Shown: positions 1-5,862, counted from the stretch's first letter. The stretch is 6,680 nucleotides of DNA from DATMNI01 sp035570275 (GCA_035570275.1 DATMNI010000294.1:1-6680), one strand, 5' to 3'. A program made the numbers and translations. Notes: generated by a model from the letters alone, not told the origin.

Positions 1-56
1 GCGCCCGTACGGATCCGCGCGGGGGGTGCGAGGCAACTCGCATCCCTACCGCGACG
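1..56 (+). ncRNA. 3' end of a group II intron (domain V 3' strand and domain VI), left copy
   Basis: Positions 1-15 read as the closing strand of a domain V (CCGTACGGATC). Positions 23-46 then form a 10-bp hairpin with a GCAA loop (GGGGTGCGAG pairing with CTCGCATCCC), as expected for domain VI, followed by TACCGCGAC. The same order (CGGATC, a G-rich linker, a hairpin ending CATCCC, then TACCGCGAC) occurs on the - strand at 229-276, where a maturase gene belongs to it. This is therefore a second intron 3' end facing the other one. The exact 3' splice boundary cannot be fixed by eye; it lies near the CCCTAC/CGCGAC stretch. The rest of this intron lies left of the window. Confidence 0.65.
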
Positions 57-61
57 GCAAG

Positions 62-236
62 CTGCGGCGGATTGGCAATCCGCCCGCCGGGAGTTGGCGC
101 GCAGCCGAACCTCCACAAGCGACTTTCGAGAGTGCGGCGGAGTGGCGATCCGCCTGCCGCACGTTGGGGCAAGGCCGCCAACACGGGCCAGCTCGCTGCG
201 CATCGCGCAGGCGGATTTACAATCCGCCGGTCGCGG
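62..236. repeat. Three spaced palindromic hairpin repeats
   Basis: Three related 19-bp palindromes lie at 66-84 (GGCGGATTGGCAATCCGCC), 136-154 (GGCGGAGTGGCGATCCGCC) and 210-228 (GGCGGATTTACAATCCGCC), with starts 70 and 74 bp apart. The spacer after copy 2 contains a further imperfect hairpin, 163-182 (GTTGG...CCAAC). They lie between the two inward-facing group II intron 3' ends, so copies 1 and 3 are effectively the 3' exons of those introns. I see no convincing gene in this stretch. The copies look like an intergenic REP-type family; some group II introns insert next to such stem-loops. The species-level family was not identified. Confidence 0.7.
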
Positions 237-292
237 TAGGGATGCCGGTCTTCCCGGCACCCCCCGCACAGATCCGTGCGAGCGCACATAAC
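229..292 (-). ncRNA. 3' end of the interrupted group II intron (domain V 3' strand, domain VI)
   Basis: Read on the - strand, positions 285-271 give CGCTCGCACGGATC, the 3' strand of a domain V. Positions 263-239 then fold into a domain VI hairpin (GGGTGCCGG with CCGGCATCCC), followed by TACCGCGAC. The sequence closely parallels positions 1-56 on the + strand. The partner 5' strand of domain V (GAGCCGTATGCG) lies about 5.6 kb away at 5862-5851, directly after the maturase stop codon. The intron is thus split inside domain V by the outer RIT. Splitting the catalytic domain should abolish splicing of this copy. The domain call rests on sequence pattern and pairing seen by eye. Confidence 0.68.
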
Positions 293-321
293 GCATTATG
301 TGGCGCGCCACATAATGCGCC
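284..321. repeat. Left end remnant of the outer RIT, with a 28-bp perfect palindrome
   Basis: The core TTATGTGGC of the outer RIT is at 296-304, inward-facing and matching both direct cores of its right end at 5825-5833 and 5842-5850. It is preceded by target-derived GCACATAACG, so 284-304 reads as an imperfect recombinase core site with inverted arms (GCACATAA and TTATGTGGC) around CGCA. Positions 292-319 form a perfect 28-bp palindrome with half-site CGCATTATGTGGCG. A degenerate second direct core, TAATGCGCC, sits at 313-321, 17 bp after the first, just where the inner RIT begins. Only about 26 bp of the outer left end survives. Confidence 0.7.
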
Positions 322-352
322 ACTATGCCGAGTTCCGGACTATGCCGAGTAA
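321..352. repeat. Left terminal inverted repeat of the inner RIT
   Basis: These 32 bp are identical to the reverse complement of 3700-3731. The repeat holds two direct copies of ACTATGCCGAG at 322-332 and 339-349, separated by TTCCGG, giving a 17-bp period. A probable recombinase-binding end. Confidence 0.93.
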
Positions 353-412
353 ATCTCGACTCATGCAACGACGACCAGGAATGACGGGGGTTGTCAGAGT
401 GTAATTGGTTTT

Positions 413-430
413 CGGACTCGGCATAGTCCG
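413..430. repeat. Subterminal inverted core copy, left side of the inner RIT
   Basis: CGGACTCGGCATAGTCCG contains the core in inverted orientation (417-427) relative to the two terminal copies, and is itself partly self-complementary (CGGACT...AGTCCG). It lies 67 bp inside the second direct core and just beyond the ritC stop codon. The matching copy on the right side is at 3645-3660. Confidence 0.85.
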
Positions 431-439
431 GAGGATTGC

Positions 440-1443
440 TTACAGGCTTTTGAGGAAGGCCAGCAACTTGTCGTCAGGCCGATATCGGCCTGAGGCCTTG
501 CCCTTCGCTATAGGAGTCGTTTTGGCGAGCGCCTTTTCCTTGAGCGCGAGATCGGCATCCAGGTATATCTGGGTCGTCTCGATGGATTCGTGCCCGAGCC
601 AGAGCGCGATCACGGAACGGTCCACGCCTCCTTGCAGAAGTTCCATCGCAGCCGTGTGGCGAAGTACATGGGGTGTCACCCGTTTGTTCTTAAGCGAAGG
701 GCACTTCTGTCGCGCGGCGGCGACGTGCTTGGCCAACAGGAACTGCACTCCGTCGCGCTGAGCCGAGCACCCCTGGCGTTCGGAAACAGGATGTCACCAG
801 CACTGCGCCGCGGCTCCCGCAGCCACCGTTTGAGAGTGTTGACGGTCTGCTTGGTCAGTGGGGTGCATCTCTCTTTTCGTCCTTTGCCCATGCAGCGTAC
901 GTGCGCGCCTGTGCCCAACACGACATCCGGAGTGCACAGACTGGTCATTTCAGAAAGCCGCAAACCAGTCTGAACGGCAACCAGCAAGAAGACGTGATCC
1001 CTGCGTCCGGCCCAGGTACTGAGATCGGGCGCCGCCAGAACGGCTTCGATTTCGGGGCGGGTCAAGAATCCAATCAGTCTTTTCTCGTAACGCTTCGCCG
1101 GCATCGCCAGAATGCGTTGGATCAGGCCGGATTGGGTGGGCTCCTCATATGCAGCGTATCGGTAGAAGGAGCGGATCGCCGTCAGACGCAGATTGCGGCT
1201 TCGCGCACCGTTCCCTCGGTCCTTTTCTAATTCGTCCAGGAATGCGCCGATCAAGGAAGGATCCAGATCCGTCAGAGCTAGCCTGGAGGGAGGCTTGTGT
1301 AATCGCTTCTCGACAAACTGCAACAATAGGCGAAACGTGTCGCGGTAAGAAGCGATCGTATGGGAACTGACCCGGCGCTGAGCGATCAGCCGTTGCGTGA
1401 AGAAGCGCTCCAGCACGCCAGGAAATCCGTTCTCATTCTTCAT
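440..1443 (-). pseudogene. ritC: ritC of the inner RIT: tyrosine recombinase, one 1-nt frameshift
   Basis: This is the third recombinase of the trio, a phage-integrase-family DNA strand-exchange enzyme predicted to act with RitA and RitB on the element ends. Residues 1-230 (start ATG at 1443) carry the N-terminal core-binding domain (about 8-105) and the first catalytic arginine R162 in TGLRLSE. MGKGRKER at 185-192 supplies the lysine (K187 or K190). Near 752-757 the frame changes. The continuation reads RDGVQFLLAKH, then HVLRH (box II histidine and arginine), LGHES and the nucleophile tyrosine in TTQIYLDAD, ending at 440. Joining LS to RDGV needs one extra base, so a 1-nt deletion is most likely. 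Repaired, the protein would be about 334 aa, with all catalytic residues. The start overlaps the end of ritB by 11 nt. A sequencing error is an alternative explanation. Confidence 0.88.
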
Positions 1444-2371
1444 GCGTGAGCCCCCATCTGAGTTCCAGGCGGCGGGTGGCGAGGCCCATCAGTTCCGGCT
1501 CAACTGAAAGGTACCAGTAGGTGTCTGCCACATGCCCGTGCCCCAGGAACGTCGACAGCACCGGCAGACGCCGCTCGATATCTTCGTTGGACCGATACCA
1601 CTGCACCAGCGTGCGAACGGCGAAGCGGTGCCGAAAATCGTGGAGCCGCGGACCCTTGTGATCCTCCGGCCCGCGCAAGCCGATCTGCCGCGAAAGGTCG
1701 TAGAACGTTCGACGAACTGCGGAGCTATCCAGACGGCGGCCGTGATCGTTGAGAAAGAAGCAGGGAGACGATGCGTTACGCAGAAACCGGTCGCGGCGCC
1801 GGGCGTAATCGGCCATGACGTCCCGAGTGGAAGTGTGTAGCGGAACCAGGCGGGTCTTGCCGAACTTTGTTTGGCGGATGGTGAGAATGCCCTCGCCGAG
1901 ATCCACATCCGGCTGCTCCAACTTGAGCGCCTCGCTGATCCGCAACCCTGCCACGGTCAACAGCCCAAACAGGCAGTGGTATGTCCGAGGACGTAAGCCC
2001 TGGCTGGGAGACAGCCTCAGGGCTGCTGCCAACAACTTCTTAATCTCCAGTTCCGAATAAAGATAGGGGCGGGCACGTTGTGGCCGAAACGGGAGTAAAC
2101 CTGCCGGGGGAATCTCCGTGCGCGGGTCCGTAGCATGCCAATGGCGGGCAAATACGCGGACAAAGCCCAGTCGTTGCGCCCAACTGCTGGGCTGATGATT
2201 AGTGGGCTGCATCGCCCATTCCATAGCCAGTTCTGTCGTCACGTATGACGCCGCCTTCTGCTCCATGAACGCGGCGAAGTTCTGGAGGTCATCGGCCATA
2301 TCGCGCAGCTTGAATCCCAAACTGCGCCGGAGCGTGATGTAATCGTCGATGGCTCGTCGCAGGGGTTTCAT
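1433..2371 (-). CDS. ritB: ritB of the inner RIT: tyrosine recombinase, intact
   Basis: This 312-aa tyrosine recombinase is the second gene of the RIT trio. With the ATG at 2371 as residue 1, the core-binding helices cover about 1-100. The catalytic set is R144 (VAGLRISEA), K169 (QTKFGKTRLVPL), H244 and R247 (RLHDFRH), H278 (FLGHGH) and nucleophile Y287 in TYWYLS, nine residues after H278 as usual in the family. I chose 2371 over an in-frame ATG at 2389 for three reasons: an AGGAGG ribosome binding site sits 6 nt before it, the start overlaps the ritA stop as ATGA, and the outer RIT ritB starts the same way with MK. It overlaps ritC by 11 nt, so ritABC is probably one translationally coupled transcript. 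Catalysis is inferred from the family. Confidence 0.93.
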   Translation of the reverse strand: MKPLRRAIDDYITLRRSLGFKLRDMADDLQNFAAFMEQKAASYVTTELAMEWAMQPTNHQPSSWAQRLGFVRVFARHWHATDPRTEIPPAGLLPFRPQRARPYLYSELEIKKLLAAALRLSPSQGLRPRTYHCLFGLLTVAGLRISEALKLEQPDVDLGEGILTIRQTKFGKTRLVPLHTSTRDVMADYARRRDRFLRNASSPCFFLNDHGRRLDSSAVRRTFYDLSRQIGLRGPEDHKGPRLHDFRHRFAVRTLVQWYRSNEDIERRLPVLSTFLGHGHVADTYWYLSVEPELMGLATRRLELRWGLTHEE

Positions 2372-3630
2372 CGGCTGCCTCCTGGCCACGGAAGCGCAAT
2401 GGAACGAAGCGACACCAAATCCACTTTGGCGTAGATTCGAGTGGTGTCCGGGCGTCGATGCCGCAACAAATCACCGATCTCATCCAAGGACGCGCCATGG
2501 GTGAGCATCCCGGTGGCCAGGCTGTGGCGGAACACGTGGGAGCCGCGATATTCCGACTCTACTCCCGCCCTCTCCAACGCCCTATCGACCAGCGAGCAGA
2601 TCGCGACCGAGTTGGCGAATCCGGTTAGCGGCGCTTTCGCGCGAATGAACACGCGTCGGCTGGAACACCGGGGTCGCCCTGTCGAAAGATAGTCTGCAAT
2701 GGCGGTTCCCACTTCGGATGGCAAAGGCATCCGTGCCACCCGCTTTCCTTTGCCGCGCACCGTGACCAGGCCGGCTTCCCAATCGAAGTCGTCCAATGTG
2801 AGGGCAACCACCTCGCCGGCTCGCAGGCCAAGACGCGCCAGCAGAAGCAAAAGGGCGTAGTCTCGTTTGCCAATGCCGGTTTCTTTGTCACACGAGGCCA
2901 GGATCTTCTGGATCTGTTCTCCGGCAAGAAACCGGGGCACGTTGGAGAGCGACCATGTGGCGATGGTGGGCACGCACGTCGCCAAGTCGATGGCCACGAT
3001 GCCGCGAAGGAACAAGTAGCGCAGAAAGGACCGCAATGCAGTCACCACCAGCGGCGCGCGTTTGGAAGTGACCAGGGCAGCCTGCCGCTGCACGAACGCG
3101 GTGATGTCGGCCGCGGTGATCTGTTGAAAGTGTAAGACTCCCTTGGGAAAACGTTCCGACAGAAATGATCGTGCAACCGGCGTGTAATTGATCACCGTTG
3201 CCTCGGACAAACTGCGTTCCTGCCGCAGGTAATGCTGGAAGCGCTCCAGCGCGGCCTCAACCGGTGTCGGAGGTGGAGCGGTCACGCCGCATCCCTCGGG
3301 CCGGAGCATGGCCAACAGCCGAAACAGCGCGGCCGAATCGCCTTTGCGGAGTTTCCCGCTTTGTGCCCGTCCACGAAGATACTGCTCGATCGTGGCCGCA
3401 TCCACATCCTCGCTGGTCAGCCCTTTACGATCGAGCCAGCGGTTGAAACAGCCCAGCAAGCGTAGCTGTACGAAGCCCGAGTGGACAGCGTAGCCGTCCT
3501 CGCGCAAGCGCAGGGCATACACTTCCAGCGGTGCAGCCAACGGTCCGTTTCTCACAGCCTCAATCGTTCGTTGGTTGGTGCGGTCATTAAAGAAGTAGTC
3601 GAATGGAGTATCCATCCGACCAGCATCCAT
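2368..3630 (-). CDS. ritA: ritA of the inner RIT: tyrosine recombinase, intact
   Basis: This 420-aa protein is the first gene of the trio. Residues 1-110 are an N-terminal extension. About 122-213 form the SAM-like core-binding domain (QHYLRQERSLSEATVINY), and about 235-410 the catalytic domain. Catalytic residues are R270 (LGLRAGEV), K294/K296 (VRGKGKR), H365 and R368 (SHVFRHS), H391 (LLRHRRPD) and nucleophile Y400 in TRIYAKVD. The start at 3630 lies just inside the right-end core copy (3645-3660); an in-frame ATG at 3615 is an alternative. The leader has no strong ribosome binding site, only a CCTCCAGCC stretch. The stop overlaps the ritB start as ATGA. The gene is expected to be expressed from within the element end, but I could not identify a convincing promoter. 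Confidence 0.94.
   Translation of the reverse strand: MDAGRMDTPFDYFFNDRTNQRTIEAVRNGPLAAPLEVYALRLREDGYAVHSGFVQLRLLGCFNRWLDRKGLTSEDVDAATIEQYLRGRAQSGKLRKGDSAALFRLLAMLRPEGCGVTAPPPTPVEAALERFQHYLRQERSLSEATVINYTPVARSFLSERFPKGVLHFQQITAADITAFVQRQAALVTSKRAPLVVTALRSFLRYLFLRGIVAIDLATCVPTIATWSLSNVPRFLAGEQIQKILASCDKETGIGKRDYALLLLLARLGLRAGEVVALTLDDFDWEAGLVTVRGKGKRVARMPLPSEVGTAIADYLSTGRPRCSSRRVFIRAKAPLTGFANSVAICSLVDRALERAGVESEYRGSHVFRHSLATGMLTHGASLDEIGDLLRHRRPDTTRIYAKVDLVSLRSIALPWPGGSR
2372..2383 (-). promoter_or_regulatory. Ribosome binding site of inner ritB
   Basis: AGGAGG (2383-2378) lies 6 nt upstream of the ATG at 2371, inside the 3' end of ritA. It decides the ritB start. The outer RIT has GGGAGG at the same 6-nt distance from its ritB ATG (4483-4478), so the arrangement is shared by both elements. 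Confidence 0.8.
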
Positions 3631-3644
3631 GGCTGGAGGCGGTG

Positions 3645-3660
3645 CGGACTATGCCGAGTC
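3645..3660. repeat. Subterminal inverted core copy, right side of the inner RIT
   Basis: CGGACTATGCCGAGTC contains the core at 3648-3658, inverted relative to the two terminal copies at 3703-3713 and 3720-3730. It shares 16 bp with the left subterminal copy at 415-430. The gap to the nearest terminal core is 44 bp here and 67 bp on the left, so the two ends differ in spacing. It lies in the ritA leader, 15 bp before the start codon, so binding there could also affect ritA expression; that is speculation. Confidence 0.85.
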
Positions 3661-3699
3661 TTGTCTGCTGAAACAGCCGTAAATCAAGGGGCCGGCGAA

Positions 3700-3731
3700 T
3701 TACTCGGCATAGTCCGGAACTCGGCATAGTG
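3700..3731. repeat. Right terminal inverted repeat of the inner RIT
   Basis: This is the reverse complement of 321-352 over 32 bp, with cores CTCGGCATAGT at 3703-3713 and 3720-3730. Outside it, the outer ritB sequence begins at once. Confidence 0.93.
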
Positions 3732-4471
3732 CCTCAGATCATGAAGTCGCGGCTGGTAACGACCTCCATCCTGGCGCAACACGCCTGCGCGAACGCGCAG
3801 CCGTCTGAAGACGTTTTCCGCTGTGTGACGCGCCACCGAAGTTCCGGTGCGGGTCAGGAACAGCGCTCCATCCAACGGAGTGGGGTGCGCCTTTGCGCGC
3901 TGGGCCACATACTGCCCAACAGCGCCGGCAAGGTCCGGACCCCATGGGTACCAGCCGTGTCTTTGTAGAATTTGCTTTCGCGAGTCGTGAGGACGCCGGC
4001 GGTCAGGTCCACATTGGTCAACCGGAGGGAAAGCGCCTCGCTGATGCGCAGACCCGCTCCGTACAGCAGCAAGATCAGCATGCGGCAAGTGTAGGGCTGC
4101 AACTTGCTGCGCGGGCTCTCACAACAGGCGGTAGCGTCGAGCAATCTCTGCAATTCGTCATGCGAGAAGATGTAGGGCACAAAGTGGGGCGGTTTGGGAA
4201 TGATCTTGGGAAGCGGGGAACTGGCCGCGTATCCGCGTGCCATCGCAAAACGGTAGAAGCCGCGGAGCACTTCGTGTTTGCGGTGCCAGAAGCGCGTCAC
4301 GGGACCGGTACCGGCGATATAGGCTTGCACACGACCGGGCGCAATCTCGGCTACGGAGATTTCTCCCATGGCCCGGCAAAACGACCGCAGCGTCCGGGCT
4401 TCGGTGTGGAAACGCATGCCCATTGACTGCTTGTAGGCAACGTACTGAGCGACCAGCGCCGATAGCTTCAT
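3732..4471 (-). pseudogene. ritB: ritB of the outer RIT: truncated and frameshifted tyrosine recombinase
   Basis: It starts at the ATG at 4471, which overlaps the outer ritA stop as ATGA, 6 nt after GGGAGG. Residues 1-170 read cleanly: MKLSALVAQY, the core-binding helices, R142 in AGLRISEA and K167 in ESKFYK. Two 1-nt insertions follow. One is at about 3961-3964 (after FYK, where TRLVPMG is expected) and one in the run of four G at 3943-3940. After them the frame reads GPDLAGAVGQYVAQRAK through to LHDLRH. There the gene stops at the inner RIT end, so the box II histidine and arginine remain but the distal histidine and the catalytic tyrosine are lost. About 65 codons are missing compared with inner RitB. 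The product cannot be active. An upstream in-frame extension to 4762 overlaps ritA and has no coding support. Confidence 0.88.
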
Positions 4472-5831
4472 CGCAGGCCTCCCAGATCGAAGTTCGCTAC
4501 TTCGCGCAAACCAACCAGATCCACCTTGGCGTAAATGCGGGTGGCCTCTGCACTGCGGTGTCCGAGATGATCGCCGATTTCTTTCAGCGAGAATCCCTCC
4601 GCTACCAGGTGGCCGGCACAGGCATGCCGCAGAGAGTGCGGCCCGCGGCGTGAGATCTGGATTCCGAGTGCACTCAGACGAGTGCTGACGAGATGGTATA
4701 GCGCGCCCTGCGAGAGCCGGCGAAACGGCGCTTTCAACGTCAGAAAAATCTCTCGTGCGCACAACGGGGCCGAACCTGCTGGAGGTATCGGAGAATGGCC
4801 TCGCCGACCTCGCTTACCAGCGGGTACTCCTGGGCGCGCCGTTGCTTGGGGCGCGAGACTGCCAGGATTTCACTTTCCCAGTTCACATCTTCCAGACATA
4901 AGCCGGCGACCTCACCGCTGCGCAAACCATAGGTCGCCAGCAGCATTAGGATGACGCGGTCGCGAATGTCGCGCGCCGTATCGCCGCCGGTGCTGGCGAT
5001 CAAGCGCTGCACGTCCGGCCAGGGAGGACCGACAGGGAGTCCTTCGTGCTGGAACATTCGCGGGCCATCAATCCCGGTGGCGATGCTGGCCCCACACCAT
5101 CCCCGGACGGCCGCATGTCGAAAGAAAGCACGTAGCGCTTTGGCACTGGTAGACACCGAGATACGGCCCCACCCTCGCTTGCCGTTGTTGGCGAGAAACG
5201 TGTCCACATCTTCCAAGGAAACCTCATCGAAAGAGCGGTTCTGCTCGCCCATCCAGCTCAAGAACTTCTCCACCTGCCAGCCCTGACCGCAGATAGTGGC
5301 TGGCGATAAGCCGCGCTCATCGCGCTGGTAGGCGGCAAAGTCGGCAAGCCTGTCTGCAAATGGTACGGTCTTGGGTTGGGGTTCTTCCAAACATCCCAAG
5401 AAGTGCAGCCAGGTCGTGGCTGTTTGGACAAAGAGTTTCCGCGACCACTGGAGGGCTTGCACACGATGGCGATCGTGCTGCTCACGAGCCCAGCAATCCG
5501 CCGCCGCCTCGATGGCTGGCGAGCCAATCGGCTCGCTGCTGGTGATGTCAATCCGCTCGGCGATCACCAAGAGTTCGCGAGCGTGGCGTAACAAGGTTGC
5601 GCCAGCCAAGCCTTGGCCGACGCAATGCTTCAGGAATCGCTCCCGGGCTTCGGCAGACGGGCCGTACGATGCCGCGCGACTACACGGGGGTACTTGAACA
5701 AAGTCTCGAACACTGTTTCGGATCTCCTGTTTGAACGAGGGAGGTCCGACCAGTATTCGGGATTTAGTTATGTGGCGTCCAGATCCACCGACGTCCTGAT
5801 TCCATTTGCGGTTCTCCGCTGGACGCCACAT
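4468..5831 (-). pseudogene. ritA: ritA of the outer RIT: tyrosine recombinase with one frameshift
   Basis: This is a RitA-type recombinase, clearly diverged from inner RitA. Numbered from the ATG at 5831, the core-binding domain covers about 150-255 and R304 lies in YGLRSGEV. The frame opens into RPRCAHERFF and stops at 4740. The homologous reading (CAREIFLTLKAPF) continues one frame over from about 4755, giving PHSLRHACA (box II), HLGHRSAEAT and the nucleophile tyrosine in TRIYAKVD, ending at 4468. HREIFL is restored by one extra base after the histidine codon, so a 1-nt deletion near 4755 is likely. All catalytic residues are encoded. The start is uncertain: the frame stays open through the element end into the intron, and ATG 5831 lies inside an end repeat. 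Full length would be about 454 aa. Confidence 0.87.
4472..4483 (-). promoter_or_regulatory. Ribosome binding site of outer ritB
   Basis: GGGAGG (4483-4478) lies 6 nt before the ATG at 4471, within the last codons of outer ritA. It has the same geometry as the inner element and fixes the ritB start. Confidence 0.72.
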
Positions 5832-5850
5832 AATTCTGGAGGCCACATAA
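5768..5850. repeat. Right end of the outer RIT: two direct cores and one inverted core
   Basis: Two direct cores GCCACATAA lie at 5825-5833 and 5842-5850, exactly 17 bp apart. One inverted core, TTATGTGGC, is at 5768-5776. The inner copies extend to a longer match (TTATGTGGCGTCCAG with CTGGACGCCACATAA). The gap between the inverted and nearest direct core is 48 bp. The layout matches the inner RIT ends, although the core sequence is different. Confidence 0.85.
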
Positions 5851-5862
5851 CGCATACGGCTC
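5851..5862 (-). ncRNA. 5' strand of group II intron domain V, split from its 3' strand
   Basis: On the - strand this reads GAGCCGTATGCG, matching the common GAGCCG start of bacterial domain V, and follows the maturase stop codon (TAA at 5865-5863) with no gap. Its GAGCCG can pair with CGGATC at 276-271 (one G-A mismatch) and its GCG with CGC at 285-283. Rejoining the flanks without the insertion gives a 33-nt domain V with a 7-nt loop, close to the usual 34. Confidence 0.72.

Larger units (their letters stand above)
321..3731 (-). mobile_element. Inner RIT (recombinase in trio) element, nearly complete
   Basis: The element is about 3.4 kb, with 32-bp perfect terminal inverted repeats (321-352 and 3700-3731) enclosing only three overlapping tyrosine recombinase genes in the order ritA, ritB, ritC on the - strand. 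This is the known structure of RIT elements. Its ends contain the core ACTATGCCGAG twice in direct orientation with a 17-bp period and once inverted. ritA and ritB look intact and ritC has one 1-nt frameshift. No clear target duplication flanks it beyond GCC on both sides (319-321 and 3731-3733). It lies in the ritB gene of a second, different RIT. Confidence 0.9.
296..5850 (-). mobile_element. Outer RIT element, defective, inserted in group II intron domain V
   Basis: This element is bounded by inward-facing TTATGTGGC cores at 296-304 and 5842-5850. It is interrupted by the inner RIT at 321-3731. It keeps a frameshifted ritA and a ritB that carries frameshifts and is cut before its catalytic tyrosine; ritC is absent. 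By comparison with the inner element, roughly 1.3 kb (the end of ritB, all of ritC and the left subterminal region) has been lost at the junction with the inner element. It should be unable to move by itself. Both outer junctions contain CACATAACGCAT on the + strand (285-296 and 5844-5855), consistent with tyrosine-recombinase exchange at a short shared sequence rather than a staggered-cut duplication. Confidence 0.8.

Noticed and set aside
62..236. CRISPR array or integron attC array
   Set aside because: There are only three copies, the repeats are diverged palindromes with 51-55 bp spacers, there are no cas or intI genes, and the attC R'/R'' core pair is not convincingly present.
26..352. 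Open frame of 108 codons on the + strand
   Set aside because: It runs across intron domain VI, the hairpin repeats and both RIT ends. Its protein has no recognisable domain and its length follows from the high GC content.
3661..3690. Promoter for the inner rit operon (TTGATT, 17 bp, ACAAGA on the - strand)
   Set aside because: The -10 box is poor and the host's promoter consensus is unknown, so it is not supported as a feature.
319..3733. Target-site duplication at the inner RIT
   Set aside because: Only GCC is shared on both sides, which is too short to distinguish from chance. Tyrosine recombinases do not need to make duplications.
4743..4760. Programmed -1 frameshift in outer ritA at the T5 run
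   Set aside because: Restoring HREIFL needs the shift before the T run, at about 4755, and there is no proper slippery heptamer. A 1-nt deletion fits better.
4472..4762. N-terminal extension of outer ritB to 4762
   Set aside because: This stretch is the alternate frame of the ritA C-terminus. ATG 4471 has a ribosome binding site and the ATGA overlap.
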